From the NCBI GenBank assembly GCA_021849765.1, contig JAJZSM010000047.1, forward strand, positions 1 to 9,603: 9,603 nucleotides of DNA, given 5' to 3'. A program made the translations under genes and the position numbers. Positions within the stretch are counted from its first letter, which is position 1; every line of letters begins with the position of its first letter. Below are positions 1 through 6,070 of this stretch, piece after piece. The notes under the pieces were generated by a model. The model searched no databases. It saw nothing but the letters and a program-made list of their open reading frames with translations, and was not told where the DNA came from. The DNA comes from Actinomycetes bacterium (GTDB lineage: Bacteria > Actinomycetota > Acidimicrobiia > Acidimicrobiales > RAAP-2).

Positions 1-143
1 CGCATGGTCTCTACCGCCAGTTCGGCTTCCACGAGCCAACCGAGCGGCTCATGGAGCGCGACCCCATCACGGTGCGCAACGCGCAGGGCGCGACGCACGA
101 TGGCGATGACACTTCGACACCCCGGGGTCCGCACGATCGGTGA
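1..143 (+). CDS. GNAT family N-acetyltransferase, C-terminal fragment (cut by window edge)
   Basis: The reading frame is open from base 3 to a TGA at 141-143, giving 46 visible codons. The visible protein opens with HGLYRQFGF and continues through LMERDP. This is the usual C-terminal end of GNAT acetyltransferases, where the last helix (x-LYxxxGF) is followed by a beta strand ending in an M-E-R/K type motif. Such enzymes transfer an acetyl group from acetyl-CoA to an amine. The acetyl-CoA-binding motif lies outside the window, so neither substrate nor subfamily can be named. The last 20 or so residues are polar, poorly conserved in character and probably a disordered tail. The gene converges on the HEAT-repeat gene, with only 23 bases between the two stop codons. 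Confidence 0.72.
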   Translation, partial: HGLYRQFGFHEPTERLMERDPITVRNAQGATHDGDDTSTPRGPHDR

Positions 144-166
144 TCACGCCGACGACTCCGCTGCGC

Positions 167-598
167 TCATCCAACGAGCCGTGTCAGGGCCCGTTCAGCG
201 GCCCGACGGACTCGGGCCACGGGATCGTTGAGCAGGCCGGCGACGGCCTCGACCGCGTCGTCGACGCGGTGAGCGGCGACGACTTTCACCGCCATCTCTC
301 GCACTCGCCACGCGTCGTCCGTGCCCGCCCGGATGACCGCACCCGTGGCCACCGGATCAAAGACGTGCAGAAGGCCCCGCGCCGCCCACACCCGTGGCCA
401 GTAGCCATCCCGGCCACCCTCAAAACCATCGAGCACGCGCTGGGCGTGCGGTCCCCCGAGTGCCAGGATGAAGTCGTCGTCGACCGCTCGGCCCTCGAGC
501 AGATCGATGCACCCCACTATCACCTCTTCTCGTCCGCGCCGCGCACACATCGCCTCGATGCTTTGGCGCGGCGTGATCCCCCATCTCGACGCCACCAT
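167..598 (-). CDS. HEAT-repeat domain protein
   Basis: A 143-residue protein built from amphipathic helix pairs. The C-terminal half (about residues 66-143) shows HEAT-type units: WPRVWAARGLLHVFDP, then DDAWRVREMAVKVVAAHRVDDA, then NDPVARVRRAAERALTRLV. The last two carry the conserved Asp/Pro and x-V-R-x-x-A pattern of HEAT/PBS-lyase-like repeats. HEAT repeats are protein-protein interaction scaffolds, so a catalytic role is unlikely. The N-terminal part (residues 8-60) is also predicted helical by its heptad-like pattern but matches no repeat I can name. There is no signal peptide or membrane segment, so it should be cytoplasmic. The ATG at 598 is the first plausible start in frame. It lacks a clear Shine-Dalgarno sequence and lies inside an inverted repeat (593-607). 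The partner is unknown. The gene is transcribed divergently from the DinB gene. Confidence 0.78.
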   Translation of the reverse strand: MVASRWGITPRQSIEAMCARRGREEVIVGCIDLLEGRAVDDDFILALGGPHAQRVLDGFEGGRDGYWPRVWAARGLLHVFDPVATGAVIRAGTDDAWRVREMAVKVVAAHRVDDAVEAVAGLLNDPVARVRRAAERALTRLVG

Positions 599-619
599 TG
601 AATGGTGCCATACGGCACC
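593..619. repeat. Two overlapping inverted repeats at the HEAT gene start
   Basis: On the plus strand, CACCATT (593-599) and AATGGTG (601-607) form a perfect 7-bp inverted repeat around one central base. GGTGCC (604-609) and GGCACC (614-619) form a perfect 6-bp inverted repeat around ATAC. The two share GGTG (604-607), so if they formed in RNA they would be mutually exclusive. The start codon of the HEAT gene (598-596 on the minus strand) lies within the first. This could be an operator for a dimeric repressor or an mRNA structure controlling initiation. Chance is also possible. The palindromes are read directly; any function is inference. Confidence 0.4.
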
Positions 620-790
620 TCGGAAGTGGACTCCTCTCGAGCATCCTGCGAACGTGGCCCTGCGCGGATCGTCAACCGCGACCGTGCTGGGTCCTGAACG
701 ATTGCCACCCTTGGCGTCACGCGGCTTGTACGGTATGCACCTTTTGATTGTGACTACAGAACTGTCGTAACCGCTACCGGGCCATCACCA

Positions 791-819
791 TTGTCGGCGT
801 GCGATCGTGGTCATACACT
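791..819 (+). promoter_or_regulatory. Promoter for the DinB gene (leaderless type)
   Basis: TTGTCG at 791-796 matches a -35 box at the conserved TTG. A 17-base spacer leads to TACACT at 814-819, a TANNNT -10 box. Six bases after the -10 box lies GTG at 826, so transcription would begin at or next to the start codon. No Shine-Dalgarno sequence precedes that GTG. A leaderless mRNA is therefore the simplest reading and decides the start of the downstream gene. Confidence 0.55.
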
Positions 820-825
820 TGGGGC

Positions 826-1368
826 GTGAGCCAGCCGAACGACTTGGCGCCGCGACCGTTCCCCGCCGCCCCGACCGAGATCGAGGCGCTCTTGGGCGCC
901 CTGCACCGTAATCGTCGCACCTTCGCTTGGAAGACCAGTGGTCTGGACGCGGCGGCGATGCGCCAGACGTTGGGCCCTTCCACCGTGACCCTCGGAGGCC
1001 TGGTCAAACATCTGGCTCTCATCGAGGACCATTACTTCACCCACCAGTTGTTGGGTCGCGAATACCCAGCGGTGTGGTCACCAGTGGCCGAGCACGACGA
1101 CTGGGAGTGGACGTCGGCGGCCGACGACTCCCCCGAAGCGCTCCGATCCCTCTGGCTCGAGTCGGTCGCTCGCTCCGAGGCTGCGATCACCGAAGCGCTC
1201 GCCGCTTCCGGACTCGATCAACCTCTCACGATTACGACGTGGACGGAGACGCCGAATCTACGCCGCGTTCTCATCGACCTCATCGAGGAGTACGCCCGCC
1301 ACACGGGACACGCCGATCTCATCCGGGAATCGATCGATGGGCTGGTGGGCGAAGATGCCCCCGACTAG
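826..1368 (+). CDS. DinB / DUF664 family protein
   Basis: A 180-residue four-helix-bundle protein of the DinB/DUF664 superfamily, which also includes YfiT-like and mycothiol-dependent proteins. The helix 2 pattern TLGGLVKHLALIEDHYF (around residues 55-71) supplies the first metal-ligand candidate, His62. Near the C-terminus, EYARHTGHADLIRE gives the typical H-x2-H pair (His159 and His162) of the metal-binding triad. Members usually bind a divalent metal. Some are thiol S-transferases or damage-induced proteins, but most have no known reaction, so none is assigned here. An in-frame GTG at 799 would add nine residues, but it lies upstream of the -10 box at 814-819. The GTG at 826 is six bases after that box, so I start there. 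The tryptophan-rich middle (around residues 84-95, VWSP and WEW) is common in DUF664 proteins. No partner gene is adjacent on this strand. Confidence 0.85.
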   Translation: MSQPNDLAPRPFPAAPTEIEALLGALHRNRRTFAWKTSGLDAAAMRQTLGPSTVTLGGLVKHLALIEDHYFTHQLLGREYPAVWSPVAEHDDWEWTSAADDSPEALRSLWLESVARSEAAITEALAASGLDQPLTITTWTETPNLRRVLIDLIEEYARHTGHADLIRESIDGLVGEDAPD

Positions 1369-1448
1369 GTGAGCGTCGGGTAACCCGCGGCACCGCCGCG
1401 ACGTGTATCGACCGGCACCGCGCCAACGAGCTCGAGGCGACCGCTCAC
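1369..1448. terminator. Candidate stem-loop region between convergent genes
   Basis: Immediately after the DinB stop codon, GTGAGCG (1369-1375) is matched perfectly by CGCTCAC (1442-1448). Inside that span lies a compact all-GC hairpin, CGCGGC (1386-1391) with loop ACC and GCCGCG (1395-1400). The region separates two convergent genes and has no coding support. A bidirectional terminator is plausible, but there is no U tract on either strand, so this would not be a classical intrinsic terminator. The rest of 1369-1510 shows nothing I can name. Confidence 0.3.
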
Positions 1449-1510
1449 GAACAGATCCTTCCCATCCCGTCAGTGGTGAACGGTACGCCGCACCGCGTTC
1501 TCACGCTGGC

Positions 1511-2527
1511 TCAGTGGTGATTCGCGAGGAACTGATCCTCCGCGGTGTAGTCAACCTGCGGTCCATCGATTCCTAGGAGTTCGAAACCGTCGTCACCGCG
1601 AGTCGCGAGGGACAACAACCACTCGACTTCGGCCGTGACCGTCTGCTCGTACGTGCCCACCGGCGTGTAGCCGAGTTCACGGGCTGCATTCATGTCGAGC
1701 ACCAGCGGAAAGGTGGCTTCCCAGAGGTAGCGTCCGAGTTGAGCGTCGCCGTCGAGGAGGACCTCTCGCCAGACGTGACCGAGATACCCTCTCACCACGC
1801 GCGAAATCTCAAGCGTGCTCGGCGCCGTTGGATCACCGCAGTTGAGGATCCGTGATCCCGGGTGATTGGCGATTACCTCGATCAGCGCCGCGAGGTTCAC
1901 TGTCGCTGTCGTGTGGTCGACGGACACGCCTCGGTTGGCGAAGAAGGCTGTGGAACGACGGTCGAGTATCCGCTTCACGAAGACCCACTCCCGCGGTGGC
2001 ACTGCTCCCACGCCATGGATCTTGGACGGGCGTATGACTGTCACGGGTAGGCCACTGTCGAGTAGCACGCGTTCGGCCGCGACTTTGCACGCCGGGTAAC
2101 CGTCGCGCGTCCGGTAGTCGGTGTCGCGTGCCTCGACTGTCGCCTGCGTCTCCACGATTGGGCCGGTAAAGCGCGGCGCGGTCGTTGAGTTGGTGTGGTT
2201 GCCCGAGTCGTCAGCGTAGACGGCCTTGCTCGAGATCATGACCGTCGAGGTCGCGTGGTGCGCGAGTTCGAGTAGCGCGGTGGCGTGGGACGCGGTGAAA
2301 CAGATGCAGTCGACCAGCAGGTCGGCGCCGGCTCCCAACGCCGAGGCCAACGCGAGTGGGTCTTCATGATCCGCGGCGATGAAGGTCCCGCCCCGGTCGG
2401 CAACCTCGTCGGGAACGTGTCGCGAATCGCGTCCCGTGACGTCCACGTCCCATCCCGCTTCGAGAAACCGGGTTGCGGTCGCCCGCCCAATGGCGCCGGT
2501 ACCGCCGAGAATGAGGGCGCGCGGCAT
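1511..2527 (-). CDS. NAD(P)-dependent epimerase/dehydratase (extended SDR) family protein
   Basis: A 338-residue Rossmann-fold protein of the extended/atypical short-chain dehydrogenase group. The N-terminal strand and glycine motif RALILGGTGAIG (GxxGxxG at Gly8, Gly11, Gly14) binds the dinucleotide. An acidic/basic end of strand 2 (VTGRD) follows. The sequence MISSKAVYADDSG supplies the active-site Ser region, and YPACK gives the Tyr144-x3-Lys148 pair. The motif VIRPSKIHGVG and the helix EISRVVRGYLG are typical of sugar-nucleotide epimerase-like and CP41-like members. Substrate cannot be inferred. An in-frame ATG at 2539 would add four residues, but it falls inside a TATGGT -10 box. The ATG at 2527 is seven bases after that box, so I use it as a leaderless start. 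About 135 bases separate it from the upstream GNAT gene, so it is probably its own unit. The end converges on the DinB gene. Confidence 0.85.
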   Translation of the reverse strand: MPRALILGGTGAIGRATATRFLEAGWDVDVTGRDSRHVPDEVADRGGTFIAADHEDPLALASALGAGADLLVDCICFTASHATALLELAHHATSTVMISSKAVYADDSGNHTNSTTAPRFTGPIVETQATVEARDTDYRTRDGYPACKVAAERVLLDSGLPVTVIRPSKIHGVGAVPPREWVFVKRILDRRSTAFFANRGVSVDHTTATVNLAALIEVIANHPGSRILNCGDPTAPSTLEISRVVRGYLGHVWREVLLDGDAQLGRYLWEATFPLVLDMNAARELGYTPVGTYEQTVTAEVEWLLSLATRGDDGFELLGIDGPQVDYTAEDQFLANHH

Positions 2528-2534
2528 GTCCGAG

Positions 2535-2540
2535 ACCATA
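2535..2540 (-). promoter_or_regulatory. -10 box for the epimerase/dehydratase gene (leaderless type)
   Basis: Read on the minus strand, TATGGT spans 2540-2535. It is followed by seven bases (CTCGGAC) and then ATG at 2527. It fits the TANNNT actinobacterial -10 consensus at leaderless spacing. I see no good -35 element 16-19 bases further upstream. No Shine-Dalgarno sequence precedes either candidate ATG. Confidence 0.42.
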
Positions 2541-2662
2541 CCGCGATGTCCGTCGTGCAGCCACAGGTCGACCTATCGAGTCGCCGATCACGTGGAGTCA
2601 GAAGCACCGCAACACGGAGCGGACGAGGCCGCTTCAGCGGTTGACGAGTCCGTGCATGCCGT

Positions 2663-3250
2663 TCATCGACGTCCATCGTCCCCAGTGATTGGCTCAACCA
2701 CGCGACTCACGATCCACGCGTGCTTGCCGACCTGGCGAACGCGTTGGAAACCGAATTCGTCCAACAGTTCAACCGTGGCGCTGAACAAGAACCGACCCTG
2801 TGCCACCCGCCCGACGGTGACCTCCGAGATCGCCTCGACCAGACCTCCTCCCGTGAGAGCGATTTCGTGTAACGCACCATCCAGCGCGAGACGAGCGATG
2901 CCGTGCCCGCGATGCCCTTTATCGACGAAGACGCAGGTGATCCGCCAGTCGGGTACCGGCGGCGGATCCTTTTCGTACGCGCGCCTGTGCTTGATGTTTG
3001 AGAGCTCGTCGGGGGTGCCGAACTGGCACCAGCCCTGGGCCTGACCGTTCGAATCGACCACCAGCGCGGCGTGGGCTCGCCCGGTCCTCACCCGCTCCTC
3101 CTTCACGTCGCGGTAGTTCAGGTGCCGTTGACCACACTCCGGGTGGTACGAAATGCACCAGCATCCGCCGTACACGCCGTTGTTTCGCTCAACGAGCTCC
3201 GCGAACGCGTCCCAGGTTTCAGCGCTCAACGAAGTGACGGAAAACGTCAT
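2663..3250 (-). CDS. GNAT family N-acetyltransferase
   Basis: A complete 195-residue GNAT acetyltransferase. The acetyl-CoA pyrophosphate-binding motif A lies at about residues 102-122: strand WRITCVFVD followed by KGHRGHGIARLAL, which contains the R/Q-x-x-G-x-G/A signature as RGHGIA. An N-terminal GGCWCISYHPE stretch (residues 28-38) and the motif GWCQFGTPDELSNI (residues 73-86) mark a recognisable subgroup found in many bacteria, with conserved Cys/Trp/His near the N-terminus. The C-terminal LLDEFGFQRVRQVGKHAWIVSR is the usual last helix-strand pair. The acceptor is unknown. Its ATG overlaps the TGA of a 35-codon ORF upstream (ATGA at 3250-3247). A G-rich stretch (GGCGGGA) a few bases upstream could act as a weak ribosome site. 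It is therefore probably translated by coupling, in one operon with the SRPBCC gene. Confidence 0.88.
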   Translation of the reverse strand: MTFSVTSLSAETWDAFAELVERNNGVYGGCWCISYHPECGQRHLNYRDVKEERVRTGRAHAALVVDSNGQAQGWCQFGTPDELSNIKHRRAYEKDPPPVPDWRITCVFVDKGHRGHGIARLALDGALHEIALTGGGLVEAISEVTVGRVAQGRFLFSATVELLDEFGFQRVRQVGKHAWIVSRVVEPITGDDGRR

Positions 3251-3354
3251 GGTGGTCCCGCCTGCCGCACCGTCACGATCGCGACGTCGTCATCGAGCCA
3301 GTGGGGTGTCCCGAGCGCCACCACTGCCCGCGCACCGATACGTGGGAACGTCAT
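3247..3354 (-). CDS. Small ORF (35 residues) linking the SRPBCC and GNAT genes by double ATGA overlap
   Basis: An ATG at 3354-3352 overlaps the TGA of the SRPBCC gene as ATGA (3354-3351). The frame then runs 35 codons without interruption to a TGA (3249-3247) that overlaps the ATG of the GNAT gene as a second ATGA (3250-3247). The peptide begins MTFPRIGARAVVALGT and ends with WLDDDVAIVTVRQAGPP. About three quarters of its third codon positions are G or C, as expected for a gene here. I do not recognise a family. The DDVAIVTVR stretch resembles the last strand of SpoIIE/PP2C-type phosphatases, but it is far too short to be one. It may be a real small protein, a translated coupling linker, or a remnant. 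The geometry is seen directly; expression is inference. Confidence 0.45.
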   Translation of the reverse strand: MTFPRIGARAVVALGTPHWLDDDVAIVTVRQAGPP

Positions 3355-3836
3355 CGCGATGCCTGCGGGTCGAGGAACTTCACGAGATTGTCGAACATCT
3401 CGGTGGTACCTTCCTTGCGCAGGCGCGGCGCCTCGTCGCCGTCGAAGCCATCGAGATAGACGCCGTGTTCGGTGTAGGTCAGCAGGGTCCCCACGTCCTT
3501 CGGGGCGAAATCGATCGTAGTCAGCGAGACCGAGATGCGAATGCCGTCGGCGTACATCTCGTAGGCGTAGACGAGACGCCGATCCGCGACGATGTCGTAG
3601 TACCGCGCGTCGTAGCGGAACATGACGCCGTCCATGGCGACCTCGAAGGTCTCATGGCCACCGACTCGGAAGTCGAACACAGGCTGCTCGGCACCCACCG
3701 GTGTCTCGAGGTTCCCCGTGTCGCCCCAGACGTTCTTCGCCTCCAACGACGCGAACGCGGCGAACACCTGTGACGGCGGTACCTGAAACACGCGCTCGAT
3801 GGTGAAGGCACCATGGATGACGTCACCAGTAGCCAT
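3351..3836 (-). CDS. SRPBCC family protein (AHSA1 / activator of Hsp90 ATPase-like domain)
   Basis: A 161-residue protein with the START-like SRPBCC fold of the AHSA1 C-terminal-like family. The N-terminal strand FTIERVFQVPPSQVFAAFAS (residues 11-30) is the hallmark first strand plus helix, in which a target-binding helix follows xxVWxAFT-type residues. The middle FDFRVGGHETF (residues 54-64) matches the family's F-x-x-R-x-G-G motif. The strands DIVADRRLVYAYEM and TLLTYTEHGVYLDG follow. The closing helix (residues 139-155, RKEGTTEMFDNLVKFL) matches the family's R-x-E-G-x3-x-L/F-D-x-L pattern. In bacteria these proteins bind hydrophobic ligands in a cavity and are often paired with ArsR regulators, but none is present here. 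The ligand is unknown. Its stop overlaps the start of the 35-codon ORF, so it heads a three-gene translationally coupled operon. Confidence 0.88.
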   Translation of the reverse strand: MATGDVIHGAFTIERVFQVPPSQVFAAFASLEAKNVWGDTGNLETPVGAEQPVFDFRVGGHETFEVAMDGVMFRYDARYYDIVADRRLVYAYEMYADGIRISVSLTTIDFAPKDVGTLLTYTEHGVYLDGFDGDEAPRLRKEGTTEMFDNLVKFLDPQASR

Positions 3837-3879
3837 CGTCGACCCCCGATCAGCGATCCCTTACTTCGCTCCCCCAGTG

Positions 3880-3885
3880 ACCCTA
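3880..3885 (-). promoter_or_regulatory. Candidate -10 box for the SRPBCC operon
   Basis: Read on the minus strand, TAGGGT spans 3885-3880, about 43 bases before the SRPBCC start at 3836. CCGACA (3910-3905) could serve as a weak -35 element, but at a long spacing of 19. The rest of the 3837-4039 gap shows no gene. The same octamer TAGGGTCA precedes the MalY/PatB-like gene. Confidence 0.28.
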
Positions 3886-4039
3886 GAGGCGAAGGGCCAC
3901 CACCTGTCGGCCCGCCACCAGACGGATCCTCGAGCCACACGACGAGTCACACTGAACGGGTGACGCTGCTCGAATACCGCACCGCCGTTACCATCGCGCC
4001 GAGTTCACCGACTACCCGAGGTCCGGAGTCGTGAACCGC

Positions 4040-5236
4040 TTACGCACGCGGACAGTGTCGACCCAAGCGTTCGAGTCCTTCGCGCAAGATGGATTCAGTC
4101 GTCGCGAAGTTGAGTCGCACGTGATTAACTCCCCCAGTGCCAAAGGCGGCACCGCCGCTCAGCGCGACGCGGGCGTGCTCCAGGAAGTACGCGGCCGGCC
4201 CGGTCATACTCGTCATCTGTCCGAGAGTCGTCTCGTCGTCGCGTGGCAGGCCGAGGCCGCTCACGTCGATCCAGGCGAGATAGGTCGCATCACCGGGCTG
4301 GTAGCGGGCTGCCGGGAGGTGGTCGGCGACGAGATCGACGAGGAGCGTCTGACGCGCACGCAAGTCGACGAGCAGGTCCTCGAGCCACGCGTCGGCCTCA
4401 TTCAATGCCGCGCTCTGGGCGATTACCCCCAGGTGGCTGGGCCCCGGCACCACTCGTTGTTCCAGAGACTCGATCACGTCAGTACCGTCGGTGCCGGCGA
4501 CGAGGACGGCGGCGGGCGCACCGGCAAGGTTGAACGCCTTGGATGCCGAGAGTACTGCGACGTGACGTTCAGCGCCCGTGAGGCTGAGTAGCGGTGTGAA
4601 CACACCGCGTAGAACGAGCGGCGCGTGGATCTCATCGGAAATCACGCGCAGTCCGTAGTGGTCCGCTAGGTCGAGTACGCGGACCAGTTCGTCGCGCGAA
4701 TGGACCGTGCCCGTCGGGTTGTGCGGATTGCAGAGCAGATAGATGGGGCGACGGGACTTGGCGCTCGCCCGCTCGAAGGCACCCTCGAGGAGCGCGAAGT
4801 CGAGGTGCCCGTCGGCGCCGAGTGGGGCCTCTTCCACGACGCGACCACTGTGCGCGGTGAAGGAGTAGAAGGGTGGATAAACAGGACAGTTGACGACGAC
4901 GTAGTCACCTGGCTCGCTCAGTACGCTGAGCGCCGCCGCGACGCCACTCATGACGTTCGCGACCGGCCGGGAATTCGAGGGATCGATGCCCGCCCAGTCC
5001 CAGTGACGTGCGGCGAAGGAGGACAACGACGCCACGTACCGGTCGGCGATGGGGTAACCCAGGTCGCCGTGACGAACGGCATCAACCAGGGCCCGTTCGA
5101 CGGGCTCGGCCAGCGCCACGTCCATCTCGGCGACCCAAAGAGGCAACACGTCCGAGGGATAGTGGCGCCACTTCTCACTCGTTCGCTGCCCCAACTCTTC
5201 CAGGCTGAGACTCGATAAGGGGCGCACGTGCTTCAT
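4040..5236 (-). CDS. MalY/PatB family PLP-dependent C-S lyase (cystathionine beta-lyase-like aminotransferase)
   Basis: A complete 398-residue fold type I PLP enzyme. The early WVAEMD (residues 34-39) is the signature of the MalY/PatB subfamily. It is followed by VMSGVAAALSVLSEPGD, then NCPVYPPF (PLP-stacking Tyr120), CNPHNPTG (169-176, Asn173), and SDEIHAPL (200-207, Asp201 to the pyridine nitrogen). SASKAFNLAG (230-239) holds the Schiff-base Lys233, and HVRLNFAT (372-379) supplies carboxylate-binding Arg374. All key catalytic residues are present and the length is typical. Members cleave cystathionine or other cysteine S-conjugates to pyruvate, ammonia and a thiol, feeding methionine synthesis or sulfur salvage. 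Some act as aminotransferases, so the exact substrate is uncertain. A strong ribosome site (AGGGAGG, 5249-5243) six bases before the ATG fixes the start. It is divergent from mobA and separated by about 200 bases from the SRPBCC operon downstream. Confidence 0.92.
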   Translation of the reverse strand: MKHVRPLSSLSLEELGQRTSEKWRHYPSDVLPLWVAEMDVALAEPVERALVDAVRHGDLGYPIADRYVASLSSFAARHWDWAGIDPSNSRPVANVMSGVAAALSVLSEPGDYVVVNCPVYPPFYSFTAHSGRVVEEAPLGADGHLDFALLEGAFERASAKSRRPIYLLCNPHNPTGTVHSRDELVRVLDLADHYGLRVISDEIHAPLVLRGVFTPLLSLTGAERHVAVLSASKAFNLAGAPAAVLVAGTDGTDVIESLEQRVVPGPSHLGVIAQSAALNEADAWLEDLLVDLRARQTLLVDLVADHLPAARYQPGDATYLAWIDVSGLGLPRDDETTLGQMTSMTGPAAYFLEHARVALSGGAAFGTGGVNHVRLNFATTESILREGLERLGRHCPRA

Positions 5237-5242
5237 GATGAT

Positions 5243-5256
5243 CCTCCCTGACCCTA
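5243..5256 (-). promoter_or_regulatory. Ribosome binding site and candidate -10 box of the MalY/PatB-like gene
   Basis: On the minus strand, AGGGAGG (5249-5243) lies six bases before ATG 5236. It is the best Shine-Dalgarno sequence in the window. Just upstream, TAGGGT (5256-5251) fits TANNNT. If it is the -10 box, the transcript would start around 5244, inside the ribosome site, which conflicts with using both. The ribosome site is the firmer call and the -10 call is weak. Confidence 0.5.
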
Positions 5257-5446
5257 TCCATTGTTTGTAGTCGACGCGAACTAGCCGGCAATGGAGTCGT
5301 CGCGCGTACCGGCAATGAACCCGTGTCGGTCACAACTCGCCGAGTCCGAGCCCGCAACCCACGGGGAGCGGATTCAACGACACGAGACAAGCCCGCGTCC
5401 GCCACCCAACCACGACGCCAGCGCAACGCCCACGAGTGGCGCTTTA

Positions 5447-5452
5447 TACGCT
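5447..5452 (+). promoter_or_regulatory. -10 box for mobA (leaderless type)
   Basis: TACGCT at 5447-5452 fits TANNNT. It is followed by exactly six bases and then GTG at 5459, the same geometry as for the DinB gene and the DUF6457 gene. No clear -35 element and no Shine-Dalgarno sequence are visible. The rest of the divergent gap (5257-5446) shows nothing else I can support. Confidence 0.4.
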
Positions 5453-5458
5453 GACAGC

Positions 5459-6055
5459 GTGGCGACACCATCCACGCAGGTCGCGGCGCTCTTGCTCACC
5501 GGAGGTGCGAGTCGGCGCATGGGACGCGATAAGTCGCGCATCATCATCGACGGCACGACGCTCGCTCGCCGCAACGCGGCGCTGCTGGAACAGGTCGTCA
5601 CCCGCGCGTACGAGGTGGGTCCTGGTCATTCAGGACTCGTCGCGACGCGTGAGGATCCAGTCGGCGCCGGTCCACTCGCTGCGGTCGTCGCCGGAAACCA
5701 ACTACTGCGAGCGAACGGCCACCGCGGCGCCGCCCTCGTCATTGCGTGCGACCTGCCGTTCCTTGACTCGTCGCTTCTCGCCTTCCTCGCCGAGTACGAC
5801 GCTCCGGGTACGGTCGTGCCCGTCGTCGACGGCCGTGCCCAGCCATTGCTCGCCCGGTGGGGGGTTCGAGACCTCGATGAGGCGCAGCGACGCTACGAGC
5901 GAGGCCTACGCTCGCTGCGTCACGTCACCGACGGTGACGACGTGACCCTGCTCGACGAGTCAGCGTGGTGTCGTGCCGCGTCGTCTCGCGCGTTCGTCGA
6001 TATCGACACGCCCGAAGACCTCGCGCGATACGGCCTCACCGATACCGGCCGTTAA
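5459..6055 (+). CDS. mobA: Molybdenum cofactor guanylyltransferase MobA
   Basis: A 198-residue nucleotidyltransferase, close to the usual MobA length of about 190-200. It transfers GMP from GTP to Mo-molybdopterin to form the bis-MGD cofactor of DMSO reductase-family enzymes, in the cytoplasm. The N-terminal signature LLLTGGASRRMGRDKS (residues 11-26) is the GTP/Mg-binding L-x-G-G-x-S-x-R-M-G-x-D-K loop. GAGPLAAV (69-76) and CDLPFL (97-102) are the next conserved blocks, and DIDTPEDL (181-188) closes the protein. The frame stays open upstream to an ATG at 5291. However, the extra 56 residues are polar and compositionally odd and overlap the promoter region. The GTG at 5459, six bases after a -10 box and just before the first beta strand, is the better start. 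It sits two genes from fdhD and close to the YdeP-like enzyme, its likely client. Confidence 0.9.
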   Translation: MATPSTQVAALLLTGGASRRMGRDKSRIIIDGTTLARRNAALLEQVVTRAYEVGPGHSGLVATREDPVGAGPLAAVVAGNQLLRANGHRGAALVIACDLPFLDSSLLAFLAEYDAPGTVVPVVDGRAQPLLARWGVRDLDEAQRRYERGLRSLRHVTDGDDVTLLDESAWCRAASSRAFVDIDTPEDLARYGLTDTGR

Positions 6056-6061
6056 AGCCGG
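6045..6061. terminator. Small hairpin at the mobA stop codon
   Basis: CCGGC (6045-6049) and GCCGG (6057-6061) form a perfect 5-bp stem with a 7-base loop that contains the TAA of mobA. It lies in the 15-base gap between two convergent genes, so it could serve both strands. The stem is short and there is no U tract, so support is weak. Confidence 0.22.
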
Positions 6062-6070
6062 GGCGCTGGT

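Noticed and set aside
140..601. 153-residue plus-strand open frame
   Set aside because: It lies opposite the HEAT-repeat gene, whose own frame shows repeated helix pairs. No domain is visible in the plus-strand reading.
799..825. Longer DinB start at GTG 799
   Set aside because: The start would precede the -10 box at 814-819, and the nine added residues have no family support.
927..1520. 197-residue plus-strand open frame
   Set aside because: It overlaps the DinB gene in another frame and is rich in Arg, Gly and His as expected of a shadow frame. The DinB frame carries the metal-binding His pattern.
2625..2650. AGCGG/CCGCT short hairpin downstream of the GNAT gene as a terminator
   Set aside because: A five-base stem with no U tract is common by chance in GC-rich DNA and too weak to call.
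2379..3044. 221-residue plus-strand open frame
   Set aside because: It is antisense to the epimerase and GNAT genes and to the gap between them. Its composition (Arg/Ser/Pro/Thr-rich) is what an out-of-phase GC-rich frame gives, and no domain is recognisable.
3153..3773. 206-residue plus-strand open frame
   Set aside because: It is antisense to the SRPBCC gene and part of the GNAT gene, both of which have clear family motifs. No motif is visible in this frame.
4031..4591. 186-residue plus-strand open frame
   Set aside because: It is the antisense shadow of the 3' end of the MalY/PatB-like gene and has no recognisable motif.
5291..5458. Upstream in-frame extension of mobA from an ATG at 5291 (56 extra residues)
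   Set aside because: The extra residues are polar, Pro/Ser/His-rich, match nothing in MobA, and overlap the likely -10 box. MobA homologues begin just before the LLLTGG strand.
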